The notes under the pieces: model-generated | What the model was told of the DNA's origin: nothing | Database searches by the model: none | What the model saw: the letters and a program-made list of their open reading frames with translations, nothing else | Part shown: in pieces, positions 24,142 to 30,836 of the stretch | Position numbering within the stretch: the stretch's first letter is position 1 | How the letters are laid out: each line of letters starts with the position of its first letter | NCBI GenBank assembly: GCA_963717725.1 | Contig: CAVQWS010000003.1 | Location: 124,001-188,000 of the forward strand | Reading direction: 5' to 3' | Origin: AC-32 sp963717725 | GTDB taxonomy: Bacteria; Actinomycetota; Thermoleophilia; Gaiellales; Gaiellaceae | DNA length: 64,000 bases | Program-made: the position numbers and the translations under genes

Positions 24142-24770
24142 CTACAGCCGCTGCGCGAGCAGCCACTGCCAGCGCACCTCGCCCTCGGGCTCGACCATCG
24201 TCTCGAGCTCGTCGCGGACGACCTCGAGGCCCGCTTGCTCGGCAAGCGCCCGGTTCGTCGCGGGTCGCAGCCCGCGAAGTACATCTCGACGCCGAGCCAG
24301 TCGCCGCGCCAGCCCGGGTTGTCCGAGCTCGGGAGGCTCGCAAGGAGCCAGCCGCCTGGGCGCAGCCACTCCGCGATGCGCCGGAAGAGCGGCGCGAGCT
24401 CGGGCTGCGGAAGGTTGTTGAGCACGTAGAAGGAGACGACGGCATCGAACCCCGCCGCCGGCAGCTCGACGGCGGTGAAATCGCCGTGGATCAGCGTCGC
24501 TTCCGGCAAGCGATCTCGCGCGCGGCGCAGCTGCTCGCGAGAGAGGTCGATCCCGGTCAAGCGGCCGCGGGCCGCGAGGATCCGGCTCGACTCAACTCCA
24601 GCACCGACACCGAGCTCGAGCACATCCGGTCGTTCGGGCAGCAGCTCGAGCAGGTCGGCGAGGTATCGAAGCCGGCTCTCGTCGGAGATCTGGGCTTGCC
24701 AGGTGGCGAACCGATCCGCGATCGCGTCGTAACCGCGCTCGACGATCCGCTTGGGATCGTCCTCGCTCAC
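24142..24770 (-). pseudogene. Class I SAM-dependent methyltransferase, frame-disrupted
   Basis: The GTG at 24770 overlaps the thiolase stop (GTGA). The frame gives a normal methyltransferase: DVLELGVGAGVESSRIL (motif I), GIDLSREQLRRAR and FDAVVSFYVLNNLPQPEL. At about 24262-24264 (a GGG run on the plus strand) the frame is lost. The expected C-terminus, ATNRALAEQAGLEVVRDELETM through WQWLLAQRL, continues in the adjacent frame to 24142. Restoring one C in the CCC run of the coding strand gives a full 210-residue protein. A sequence error is more likely than decay. Substrate unknown. Confidence 0.75.
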
Positions 24771-25912
24771 ACCCGCTCGATCACGGCCGCGATCGCCTGG
24801 CCGAAGCCGATGCACATCGTCGCCACGCCGTAGCGTTCGTCGCGGCGCTCGAGCTCGCCGAGCAGGGTCGCCGTCACCCGCGCGCCGGTGGCGCCGAGCG
24901 GGTGGCCGAGCGAGATGCCGCCGCCGTTGGGGTTCAGGTCGGCCCACCGCTCCTCGAGCCCGGCGTCCCGCATGAACTGGAGCGCGACCGAGGCGAAGGC
25001 CTCGTTCACCTCCACCACGGCGACGTCGTCCCAGCCGAGGCGGGCCCGCGCGAGCGCGCGATCGCACGCCTGCGGGTTGCCGTGCAGCATCAGCCGCGGG
25101 TCGACGCCGACCAGGCCGAACGAGACGAACCGCGCGCGCGGCTCCAGGCCGAGCCTCGAGCAGGCGGCCTCGCTCGCGACCAGCACGGCCGCGGCGCCGT
25201 CGCAGATCTGGCTCGAGTTCCCGGCCGTCACCTTCCCGTCGGGGAGGAAGGCCGGCTTCAGCGCCGCCAGCGCTTCGGGCGACGTGTCGGCGCGCGGCGT
25301 CTCGTCGACGCCGAAGACGATGCCCGTGTTCGGGTTCGAGACCTCGACCGGTACGACCTCGCGCTCGAACCGGCCTTCCTCGATCGCCGCCAGCGCGCGG
25401 CGGTGCGACTCGTACGAGTACACGTCGAGCTCCTCGCGCGAGAGCCCCCACTGCTCGGCGATCAGCTCGGCCGAGATCCCCTGCGGGACGAGCTCCCAGC
25501 GCTCGAGCAGCTTCGGCGAGAAGTCGCCGCCGCTCGAGCCCATCGGCACGCGCGACATCGACTCCACCCCGCCGGCGACGACCACGTCCAGCTGGCCCGA
25601 CCAGACCGCGGCGGCGGCGTTGAAGTTGCACTGCATCGACGAGCCGCACTGCCGATCGACGGTCGTGCCGGGGACCGAGTCCGGCCAGCCCGCGACGAGC
25701 GGCGCCATCCGGCCGATGTTCCAGCCCTGCTCGCCGACCTGCGAGACACAGCCCAGCTGCACGTCCTCGACCGCAGCCGGGTCGAGCCCGTTTCGCTCCA
25801 CGAGCGCGTCGAGCACCTGGCCCGCGAGCTCGTCTGCGCGCAGCGAGGCGAGCGTGCCGTTCCGCTTGCCGATCGGCGAGCGGACGGCGTCGACGATCAA
25901 CGCGTCTTTCAC
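24767..25912 (-). CDS. Acetyl-CoA C-acyltransferase (thiolase)
   Basis: 381-residue type II thiolase. The nucleophilic cysteine is in DRQCGSSMQ (about Cys88), the histidine in NPNGGGISLGHPLGATGAR (about 335) and the second cysteine in MCIGFGQA near 365. VNEAFASVALQ is the other family signature. With the downstream dehydrogenase it forms the last two steps of a beta-oxidation spiral or the C4 condensation route. Enoyl-CoA hydratase is not in the window. The GTG start at 25912 lies 7 nt after a TAGACT -10. Confidence 0.95.
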   Translation of the reverse strand: MKDALIVDAVRSPIGKRNGTLASLRADELAGQVLDALVERNGLDPAAVEDVQLGCVSQVGEQGWNIGRMAPLVAGWPDSVPGTTVDRQCGSSMQCNFNAAAAVWSGQLDVVVAGGVESMSRVPMGSSGGDFSPKLLERWELVPQGISAELIAEQWGLSREELDVYSYESHRRALAAIEEGRFEREVVPVEVSNPNTGIVFGVDETPRADTSPEALAALKPAFLPDGKVTAGNSSQICDGAAAVLVASEAACSRLGLEPRARFVSFGLVGVDPRLMLHGNPQACDRALARARLGWDDVAVVEVNEAFASVALQFMRDAGLEERWADLNPNGGGISLGHPLGATGARVTATLLGELERRDERYGVATMCIGFGQAIAAVIERV

Positions 25913-25919
25913 GCTTCGA

Positions 25920-25925
25920 AGTCTA
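25920..25925 (-). promoter_or_regulatory. -10 hexamer of the thiolase operon
   Basis: TAGACT, 7 nt, GTG; it overlaps the last codons of the upstream cyclase gene. Confidence 0.55.
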
Positions 25926-27260
25926 AGAATCGGGCCTCGGCGACCGTCCGTACACGGCCACGTCAGCCACGGAGTAGAGCCGCCACGAGCCGGGCACGCC
26001 CTTCAGCTCGTGCTCGCCGCGCTCGTCGAACTCGACGCCCGCGCCGGCCACAAGGTCCTTCACCGTCTGCGAGACGAGCACCTCTCCGGCACCCGCGGCA
26101 GCCGCGACACGAGCGCCGATCACGACTGCGAGGCCCGCGACCTTGCCCTCGTGCACCTCGCACTCGCCCGTATGCACGCCCGCCCGTACTTCGAGGCCAA
26201 GCTCGCCGACCTCGTCCACGATCGCGCGCGCACAGCGGATCGCGCGAGCGGGCCCGTCGAAGGTCGCGAAGAACCCGTCGCCGGCGGTGTCCTTCTCCTC
26301 GCCGCGATAGCGCGCGAGCTCGCGCCGCACGAGCGCGTGATGGCGTTCGAGGAGCTCTCGCCAAGCGCGGTCGCCGAGCTCGGCCGCCACCACGGTTGAG
26401 CCCACGATGTCGGTGAACAGCACGGTCGCGAGCACCGAATCGGGAACCTCGGCGACCGGCTCGCCCGCGACGAACCGTGCCACCTCCTCGGGAATCTCGG
26501 CCGAGAGCCAGATCCCGAGGAAGTCGGTGCCCGAGACGCGGGTCGCCTTCGCGCCGGGAATCCGGTCGGCCACGTCGCGCGCCAGCTCGGAGTGCACTTC
26601 GCGGTAGAGCACGAGCGTCGGCACCCGAACTAGCGGCAACACCTCGCGCAGGTCAGTCTCGAACCAGGCGCGGTTCAAGGCGTATGCGACCGACGGGCTG
26701 GCCCCGACGCGGAGCCAGTTCGTGAACCACTCGCGAAACTCGGGGTCATTGGCAAGCGAGGGTGATCCCTCGACCAGGATCTCGTCGGCGAGCTCTTGCG
26801 TTCCCCAGGTGTCGCGCAGGCGGCCCAGATCCTCGAGCGTCGCCTCGGCCTGGCCCGCCGGGTTGTAGGCGACGGGGTGGAAGAGCGCGAGCGCCCGAGT
26901 GCGCTCGGGGTACGTCGCGGCGTAGAACGCGGCCATCGAGCAGCCGTCGTGTGCGCCAAGCAGCACGGCACTCGACGAGCCGACGGCGTCGAGGACGGCG
27001 CGCACGTCGTCCATGCGCGTCTCGAGGGCCGGGAACTGGCCCCCGAGATCGGACAACCCCGTGCCGCGCTTGTCGAACAGGATCAGCCTGAAACGTTCGG
27101 CGAGCCGCTCGTAGAAACCGCGCCAGTACGGCGTCTCCCATCCATACACCAGGTTCGAGACGTAGCTCGGCACGTAGACGAGGTCGACCTCTCCCTCGCC
27201 GACCACCTGGTAGGCGATCGAGACGCCGCCGCTGCGTGCGTAGCGGATGTCGAGCGCCAT
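25923..27260 (-). CDS. Alpha/beta-hydrolase-fold plus adenylate/guanylate cyclase fusion
   Basis: 445 residues. The N-terminal 270 residues are an alpha/beta hydrolase fold (IAYQVVGEGEVDLVYVPSY, FDKRGTGLSD, PTLVLYR). The C-terminal 170 are a class III cyclase catalytic domain with the metal aspartates in VLFTDIVGST and in EKDTAGDGFFATF. The expected GxSxG nucleophile elbow reads GAHDG, so the serine is missing and the hydrolase part may only bind a ligand. Such fusions are common in Mycobacterium and other Actinomycetota. Predicted cytoplasmic. The ATG at 27260 is 7 nt from an AATACT -10. Confidence 0.88.
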   Translation of the reverse strand: MALDIRYARSGGVSIAYQVVGEGEVDLVYVPSYVSNLVYGWETPYWRGFYERLAERFRLILFDKRGTGLSDLGGQFPALETRMDDVRAVLDAVGSSSAVLLGAHDGCSMAAFYAATYPERTRALALFHPVAYNPAGQAEATLEDLGRLRDTWGTQELADEILVEGSPSLANDPEFREWFTNWLRVGASPSVAYALNRAWFETDLREVLPLVRVPTLVLYREVHSELARDVADRIPGAKATRVSGTDFLGIWLSAEIPEEVARFVAGEPVAEVPDSVLATVLFTDIVGSTVVAAELGDRAWRELLERHHALVRRELARYRGEEKDTAGDGFFATFDGPARAIRCARAIVDEVGELGLEVRAGVHTGECEVHEGKVAGLAVVIGARVAAAAGAGEVLVSQTVKDLVAGAGVEFDERGEHELKGVPGSWRLYSVADVAVYGRSPRPDS

Positions 27261-27267
27261 GTTGTTG

Positions 27268-27281
27268 AGTATTCCTAGACT
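27268..27281. promoter_or_regulatory. Back-to-back divergent -10 elements in a 27-nt gap
   Basis: Minus strand AATACT (27273-27268), 7 nt before the cyclase ATG. Plus strand TAGACT (27276-27281), 6 nt before the aldehyde dehydrogenase ATG. Any -35 must lie inside the opposite gene. Confidence 0.6.
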
Positions 27282-27287
27282 TGCGCC

Positions 27288-28715
27288 ATGGCCACAACTG
27301 TTGCCGACCGGAAGCTCTTCGTCGCCGGCGAGTGGCTCGAGACGGGCGACTGGATCGAGGTGCGCTCGCCCTACTCCGACGAGCCGGTCGCGCGGGTCGC
27401 GAAGGGCGGTGCCACCGAGACGAAGCGGGCGATCGACGCCGCGGAGCAGGCGATGCTCGAGCCGCTGCCCGCCCACAAGCGAGCGGAGATCCTCGTCAAG
27501 GTCGTGGCCGGGATCGCCCGTCGCCACGACGAGATCGCGCGGCAGATCTCGGACGAGGCCGGCAAGCCGCTCAAGGCCGCCCGCGTCGAGACCTCGCGGG
27601 CGATGTCGACCTACACCTTCGCGGCGGTCGAGGCGCGCAAGCTGGCCGGTGAGATGGTGCCGATGGACGCGGCCCAGGCCGGCGAGGGCAAGCTCGGCTT
27701 CACGCTGCGGCGGCCGATCGGGATCGTCGGCGCGATCTCGCCGTTCAACTTCCCGCTCAACCTGGTCGCACACAAGCTGGCGCCGGCGCTCGCGGCGGGC
27801 TGCGCGGTCGTGCTCAAGCCCGCGTCCCAGACGCCGCTCTCGGCGCTGCTGCTGGCGGAGCTCGAGGACGAGGCAGGTCTCCCGCCGGGCTGGCTCAGCG
27901 TCGTCGTCGGCCCGTCGGCCGAGATCGGCGATGTGCTGGTCGAGGACGAGCGCGTGAAGGCGATCACGTTCACCGGCTCGGGCGGTGTCGGCTGGGGCCT
28001 GAAGGAGCGGGCGCCGAAGAAGAAGGTCAGCCTCGAGCTCGGCAACGCGACTCCGGTGATCGTCGCGGCCGACGCGGACATCGAGACCGCCGCGGCCGCG
28101 ATGGCCGCCAACGCGTTCGCCTTCGCCGGCCAGAGCTGTATCTCGGTGCAGCGAATCTACGTGGAGCGGCCTGCGTACGACCGCTTCGTCGAGGCGTTCG
28201 TCCCGCGCGTGCGTGAGCTGAAGGTCGGCGACCCGGCCGACGAGGAGACCGACGTCGGGCCCGTGATCGACGCCGACGCCAAAGAGCGGATCCTCGCCTG
28301 GATCGACGAGGCCAAGAGCGGCGGCGCCGAGCTCCTGGCCGGCGGTGAGGAGCAGGACGGCCTGATCCAGCCGACGGTGATCGCGAACGCGTCGCCGGAG
28401 CTGAAGGTCAGCTGCGAGGAGGTCTTCGGCCCGGTGGTGACGGTGAACGCGGTCGACTCGCTGGACGAGGCAATCGAGCTCGCCAACTCGACGCGCTACG
28501 GGCTGCAGGCCGGGATCTTCACGAGCCGGCTCGACAGCGCGCTGCGGGCGGCGCAGGAGCTCGACTTCGGCGGTGTGATCGTCAACGAGGCACCGACGTT
28601 CCGCTCCGACCAGATGCCCTACGGCGGCGTCAAGGACTCGGGCAACACGCGTGAGGGACCGGCCTACGCGGTACGCGAGCTGACCGAGGAGCGGCTCGTC
28701 GTGATCGACCTCTAG
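27288..28715 (+). CDS. NAD(P)-dependent aldehyde dehydrogenase
   Basis: 475-residue ALDH superfamily enzyme. Cofactor-binding VGAISPFNFPLNLVAHKLAPALAAGC and FTGSGGVG, the general-base glutamate in SLELGNATP (about 245) and the catalytic cysteine in FAGQSCISVQR (about 280) are intact, with the C-terminal NEAPTFRSDQMPYGGVKDSG. The pattern ELGNATP and QSCISVQR resembles lactaldehyde/succinate-semialdehyde and non-phosphorylating GAPDH types. The exact aldehyde is not determinable. It starts 6 nt after TAGACT and overlaps a tiny membrane-protein gene by one base. Confidence 0.94.
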   Translation: MATTVADRKLFVAGEWLETGDWIEVRSPYSDEPVARVAKGGATETKRAIDAAEQAMLEPLPAHKRAEILVKVVAGIARRHDEIARQISDEAGKPLKAARVETSRAMSTYTFAAVEARKLAGEMVPMDAAQAGEGKLGFTLRRPIGIVGAISPFNFPLNLVAHKLAPALAAGCAVVLKPASQTPLSALLLAELEDEAGLPPGWLSVVVGPSAEIGDVLVEDERVKAITFTGSGGVGWGLKERAPKKKVSLELGNATPVIVAADADIETAAAAMAANAFAFAGQSCISVQRIYVERPAYDRFVEAFVPRVRELKVGDPADEETDVGPVIDADAKERILAWIDEAKSGGAELLAGGEEQDGLIQPTVIANASPELKVSCEEVFGPVVTVNAVDSLDEAIELANSTRYGLQAGIFTSRLDSALRAAQELDFGGVIVNEAPTFRSDQMPYGGVKDSGNTREGPAYAVRELTEERLVVIDL

Positions 28716-28861
28716 TGATCGGCGCCGCGATCGCACTGATGGTGATCGGGCTCGTCTTCGGGTTCGTGATCCCGTGGGTCGGGATCGTGGTCGGGCTCGC
28801 CGGGGCACTGCTGTTCATCGGCTTGCTCACCGGCTTCGGACGCCGGCCCGCGTCGGACTAG
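28715..28861 (+). CDS. 48-residue two-helix membrane protein coupled to the aldehyde dehydrogenase
   Basis: The GTG at 28715 shares its G with the ALDH stop (TAGTG). The product is almost entirely hydrophobic: AAIALMVIGLVFGFVIPW, a turn at PWVG, then VVGLAGALLFIGLLTG and a basic tail FGRRPASD. Two membrane helices with an inside-positive tail are predicted. The overlapping start argues for translational coupling and against chance, but there is no homology support. No function can be assigned. Confidence 0.6.
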   Translation: MIGAAIALMVIGLVFGFVIPWVGIVVGLAGALLFIGLLTGFGRRPASD

Positions 28862-28879
28862 GGCGTCCAACGGCACTGC

Positions 28880-28885
28880 TAGACT
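28880..28885 (+). promoter_or_regulatory. -10 hexamer for the zinc-ribbon gene
   Basis: TAGACT, 10 nt, GTG at 28896; no Shine-Dalgarno. Confidence 0.5.
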
Positions 28886-28895
28886 CGCGCCGCTC

Positions 28896-29468
28896 GTGGT
28901 GCGTTTTTCCCTGCTAAATCGCATCGGCAGCCGGTCCAGCAGCGGAGCCGCGCCGGGGCCGCAGCCGGTCTTCCGGCGAGCGCCGTCACCGGGCGCCCTC
29001 AGGCGCGAGCGGCGCGCGATCGTGAAGGCCCGTGAGGAGCGGATCCGCCACCTCGGCGGGCTCACGCTCGAGATGTACCGCCGCTCGAGCTTCCGCGACC
29101 AACTGTTGATCGAGCACTGCCGGGAGATCGTCGCGCTCGAGGACCGGCTCCGCGAGCTCGACTCGATGCTCGAGGCGGTCGCGACCGCGCGGCGGGCGCC
29201 GACTACCTGCGAGTGCGGCGCGCCGGTGCCGTGGGGATCGCACTTCTGCGCGAACTGCGGGCGGCCGGTGGGCGCGGAGGCGGTAGTCGCCTGCGAGGGC
29301 TGCGGGCATCCACTCTCGGCCGACGCCACCTTCTGCGCGCACTGCGGCCGGCCGGTCGAGACGAGCGACGAGGCGGAGCCGGAGGCCGACTCGGCACCGA
29401 AGCCGGAAGCCGAAGAATCGCCGGCCGACGAGACGATCCTGCACTCGTCCGATCCCTGGGAGCGCTGA
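28896..29468 (+). CDS. Double zinc-ribbon protein
   Basis: 190 residues. A basic N-terminus and a helical middle (about 45-100) are followed by two zinc ribbons: CECGAPVPWGSHFCANCG (about 108-125) and CEGCGHPLSADATFCAHCG (about 132-150). The C-terminus is acidic. This is the DZANK/zinc-ribbon layout, used for protein-protein or nucleic-acid contacts, but no function can be stated. It ends directly against the next zinc-ribbon gene (TGA then GTG), so the two form an operon. Confidence 0.75.
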   Translation: MVRFSLLNRIGSRSSSGAAPGPQPVFRRAPSPGALRRERRAIVKAREERIRHLGGLTLEMYRRSSFRDQLLIEHCREIVALEDRLRELDSMLEAVATARRAPTTCECGAPVPWGSHFCANCGRPVGAEAVVACEGCGHPLSADATFCAHCGRPVETSDEAEPEADSAPKPEAEESPADETILHSSDPWER

Positions 29469-30143
29469 GTGGCGCAGCCCGAGGGCGACCGGCGCTGCCC
29501 GCGCTGCGGCACGCCGTACAACGAAGGCCAGGAGTACTGCCTCGAATGCGGTGAGCGGCTGCCCGCGCGGCCGAGCCTGGCCACGGGCCTTGGCGCACGC
29601 TGGCGCCGGCACCTGGGCTGGTACCCCGGCGACTGGATCTGGCCGGCGCTGCTTGCGCTCGTGGTGGCGATCGTCGCGGGCGTCGTCTCGGCCGTCTGGC
29701 TCGCCGACGACTCGAGCTCGGCCAGCGACACGGTCGTCCGCACGCAGGTCGGTTCGTCGACGAGCGTCCCAACCCAGACCGCGCCCGAGCCGACCACCAC
29801 GGCGCCCACGACGACCGCGACGACCGCGGCGCCGCCGCCTCCCCCGCCTCCCAAGCCGGCCCTCGTCTCGTGGCCGGCGACAAAGAGCGGCTGGACGATC
29901 GTGCTCGACTCGGTGCCGACCACCAACGGGCGCGCCGGAGCGGTCGGCGAGGCCAAGCAGGCACTGCGTCTGGGCCTGAAGCCGGTCGGCGTGATGGACT
30001 CCTCCGCCTTCTCCAGCCTCCACCCTGGCTACTACGTCGTCTTCTTCGGGATCTACGACAACGAGCCCGAGGCGCAGAGCCACGTGATCGAGGCGCACCG
30101 CCGCGGCTACCGCGAGCCGTACCCCCGACGGATCACCCGCTGA
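29469..30143 (+). CDS. Zinc-ribbon, single-pass membrane protein with SPOR-like C-terminus
   Basis: 224 residues in four parts: an N-terminal zinc ribbon (CPRCGTPYNEGQEYCLECG, about 10-28), one membrane helix (WPALLALVVAIVAGVVSAVWLA, about 58-80), a Thr/Pro-rich linker and a C-terminal domain (about 140-220). That domain has WTIVLDSV, GAVGEAKQALRLGLKPVGVMDS and GYYVVFFGIYDNEPEAQSHV, a pattern like SPOR peptidoglycan-binding repeats. The ribbon would be cytoplasmic and the SPOR-like part outside. GTG start immediately after the upstream stop. Confidence 0.75.
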   Translation: MAQPEGDRRCPRCGTPYNEGQEYCLECGERLPARPSLATGLGARWRRHLGWYPGDWIWPALLALVVAIVAGVVSAVWLADDSSSASDTVVRTQVGSSTSVPTQTAPEPTTTAPTTTATTAAPPPPPPPKPALVSWPATKSGWTIVLDSVPTTNGRAGAVGEAKQALRLGLKPVGVMDSSAFSSLHPGYYVVFFGIYDNEPEAQSHVIEAHRRGYREPYPRRITR

Positions 30144-30173
30144 CGTTTACCGCGAAGCAAACGGGGTAGCGGA

Positions 30174-30202
30174 CTTTGTAACACGGCCCGGGTTCGTTAG
30201 AC
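30174..30202 (+). promoter_or_regulatory. Possible promoter in the 30144-30289 gap
   Basis: TTGTAA followed, about 17 nt later, by TAGACT in a relatively AT-rich stretch. AT-rich GGTTAACCGCCTATTAAC lies further on, before the 30290 gene. Start point not determinable; nothing else is seen in the gap. Confidence 0.4.
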
Positions 30203-30289
30203 TCGCGGGCGCGGCGAAGCGCCGCCAGAGGGTTAACCGCCTATTAACAAAGCTTTGCGGGAGATCAACACAAGCCGGAGATACTGACG

Positions 30290-30739
30290 ATGGACGAGCG
30301 AACGCTTCAGATACAAGCCTGTATGTATCAGTACTCACGCGCCATCTACCGGACGATCAAAGACCTGGTCGACCCGTATGTGACGGGTGAGACCCGGGTT
30401 CAGTACCGGCGTGAGGTGCTCGAGGCCTGCGAGCAGACGATGGAGCGGCTCGCCAAGGATCCGCTCTACTTCGCCAAGCCCGACCGGGCGCTCTTCCAGG
30501 ACATCCGGCGCTACTTCCCGATCACCTGCCAGGCGCAGGTGGCCTGGGCGGTGCGCGAGGGCGTCGCGGCCGCGGTCGCGTTCATCGAGAGCCAGATCGA
30601 GGCCGGCGCCTTCGACGGCGGCATCGCCCGCTGCCGGGCGACGACGCGCAAGGGCAAGCCCTGCCAGCGCACGCCGCTGCCCGACCGCGACTACTGCCCG
30701 TCGCACCAGCACCTCGAGCGGTCGAAAGTCGCCGCCTGA
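30290..30739 (+). CDS. Protein with C-terminal Cys/His (DUF5763-like) zinc motif
   Basis: 149 residues. The first 110 are helical without a recognised domain. The C-terminus has CRATTRKGKPCQRTPLP then RDYCPSH, a CX6GxPC-YCxxH pattern as in DUF5763-type zinc-binding modules. ATG at 30290 with GGAG about 11 nt upstream (AGCCGGAGATACTGACG). Zinc-rich genes on both sides of 29 kb may be coincidental. No function is assigned. Confidence 0.7.
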   Translation: MDERTLQIQACMYQYSRAIYRTIKDLVDPYVTGETRVQYRREVLEACEQTMERLAKDPLYFAKPDRALFQDIRRYFPITCQAQVAWAVREGVAAAVAFIESQIEAGAFDGGIARCRATTRKGKPCQRTPLPDRDYCPSHQHLERSKVAA

Positions 30740-30769
30740 GGCGCCGACTTGGCGGCGCCGACCATTGGA

Positions 30770-30796
30770 GGCCGCGCGGGCTTTGCCCGTGTGGCC
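30770..30796 (+). terminator. 27-nt hairpin with CTTTG apex (copy 2), probable terminator
   Basis: A 12-bp stem with G-U pairs closed by TTT: left arm 30770-30781, right arm 30785-30796, followed by GTTTA. It lies 31 nt after the gene ending at 30739 and shares GCGGGCTTTGCCCGTG with the copy at 17197-17223. Confidence 0.6.
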
Positions 30797-30822
30797 GTTT
30801 AGCTGACACGCCTCTGACGCGG

Positions 30823-30828
30823 TAGGCT
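30823..30828 (+). promoter_or_regulatory. -10 hexamer, near-leaderless start of pafBC
   Basis: TAGGCT, 8 nt, GTG. Confidence 0.55.
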
Positions 30829-30836
30829 CGCTTCGG

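Noticed and set aside
27261..28808. 961-residue minus-strand frame fusing the cyclase to a long N-terminal part
   Set aside because: The extension is antisense to the aldehyde dehydrogenase, and the leaderless ATG at 27260 fits the protein.
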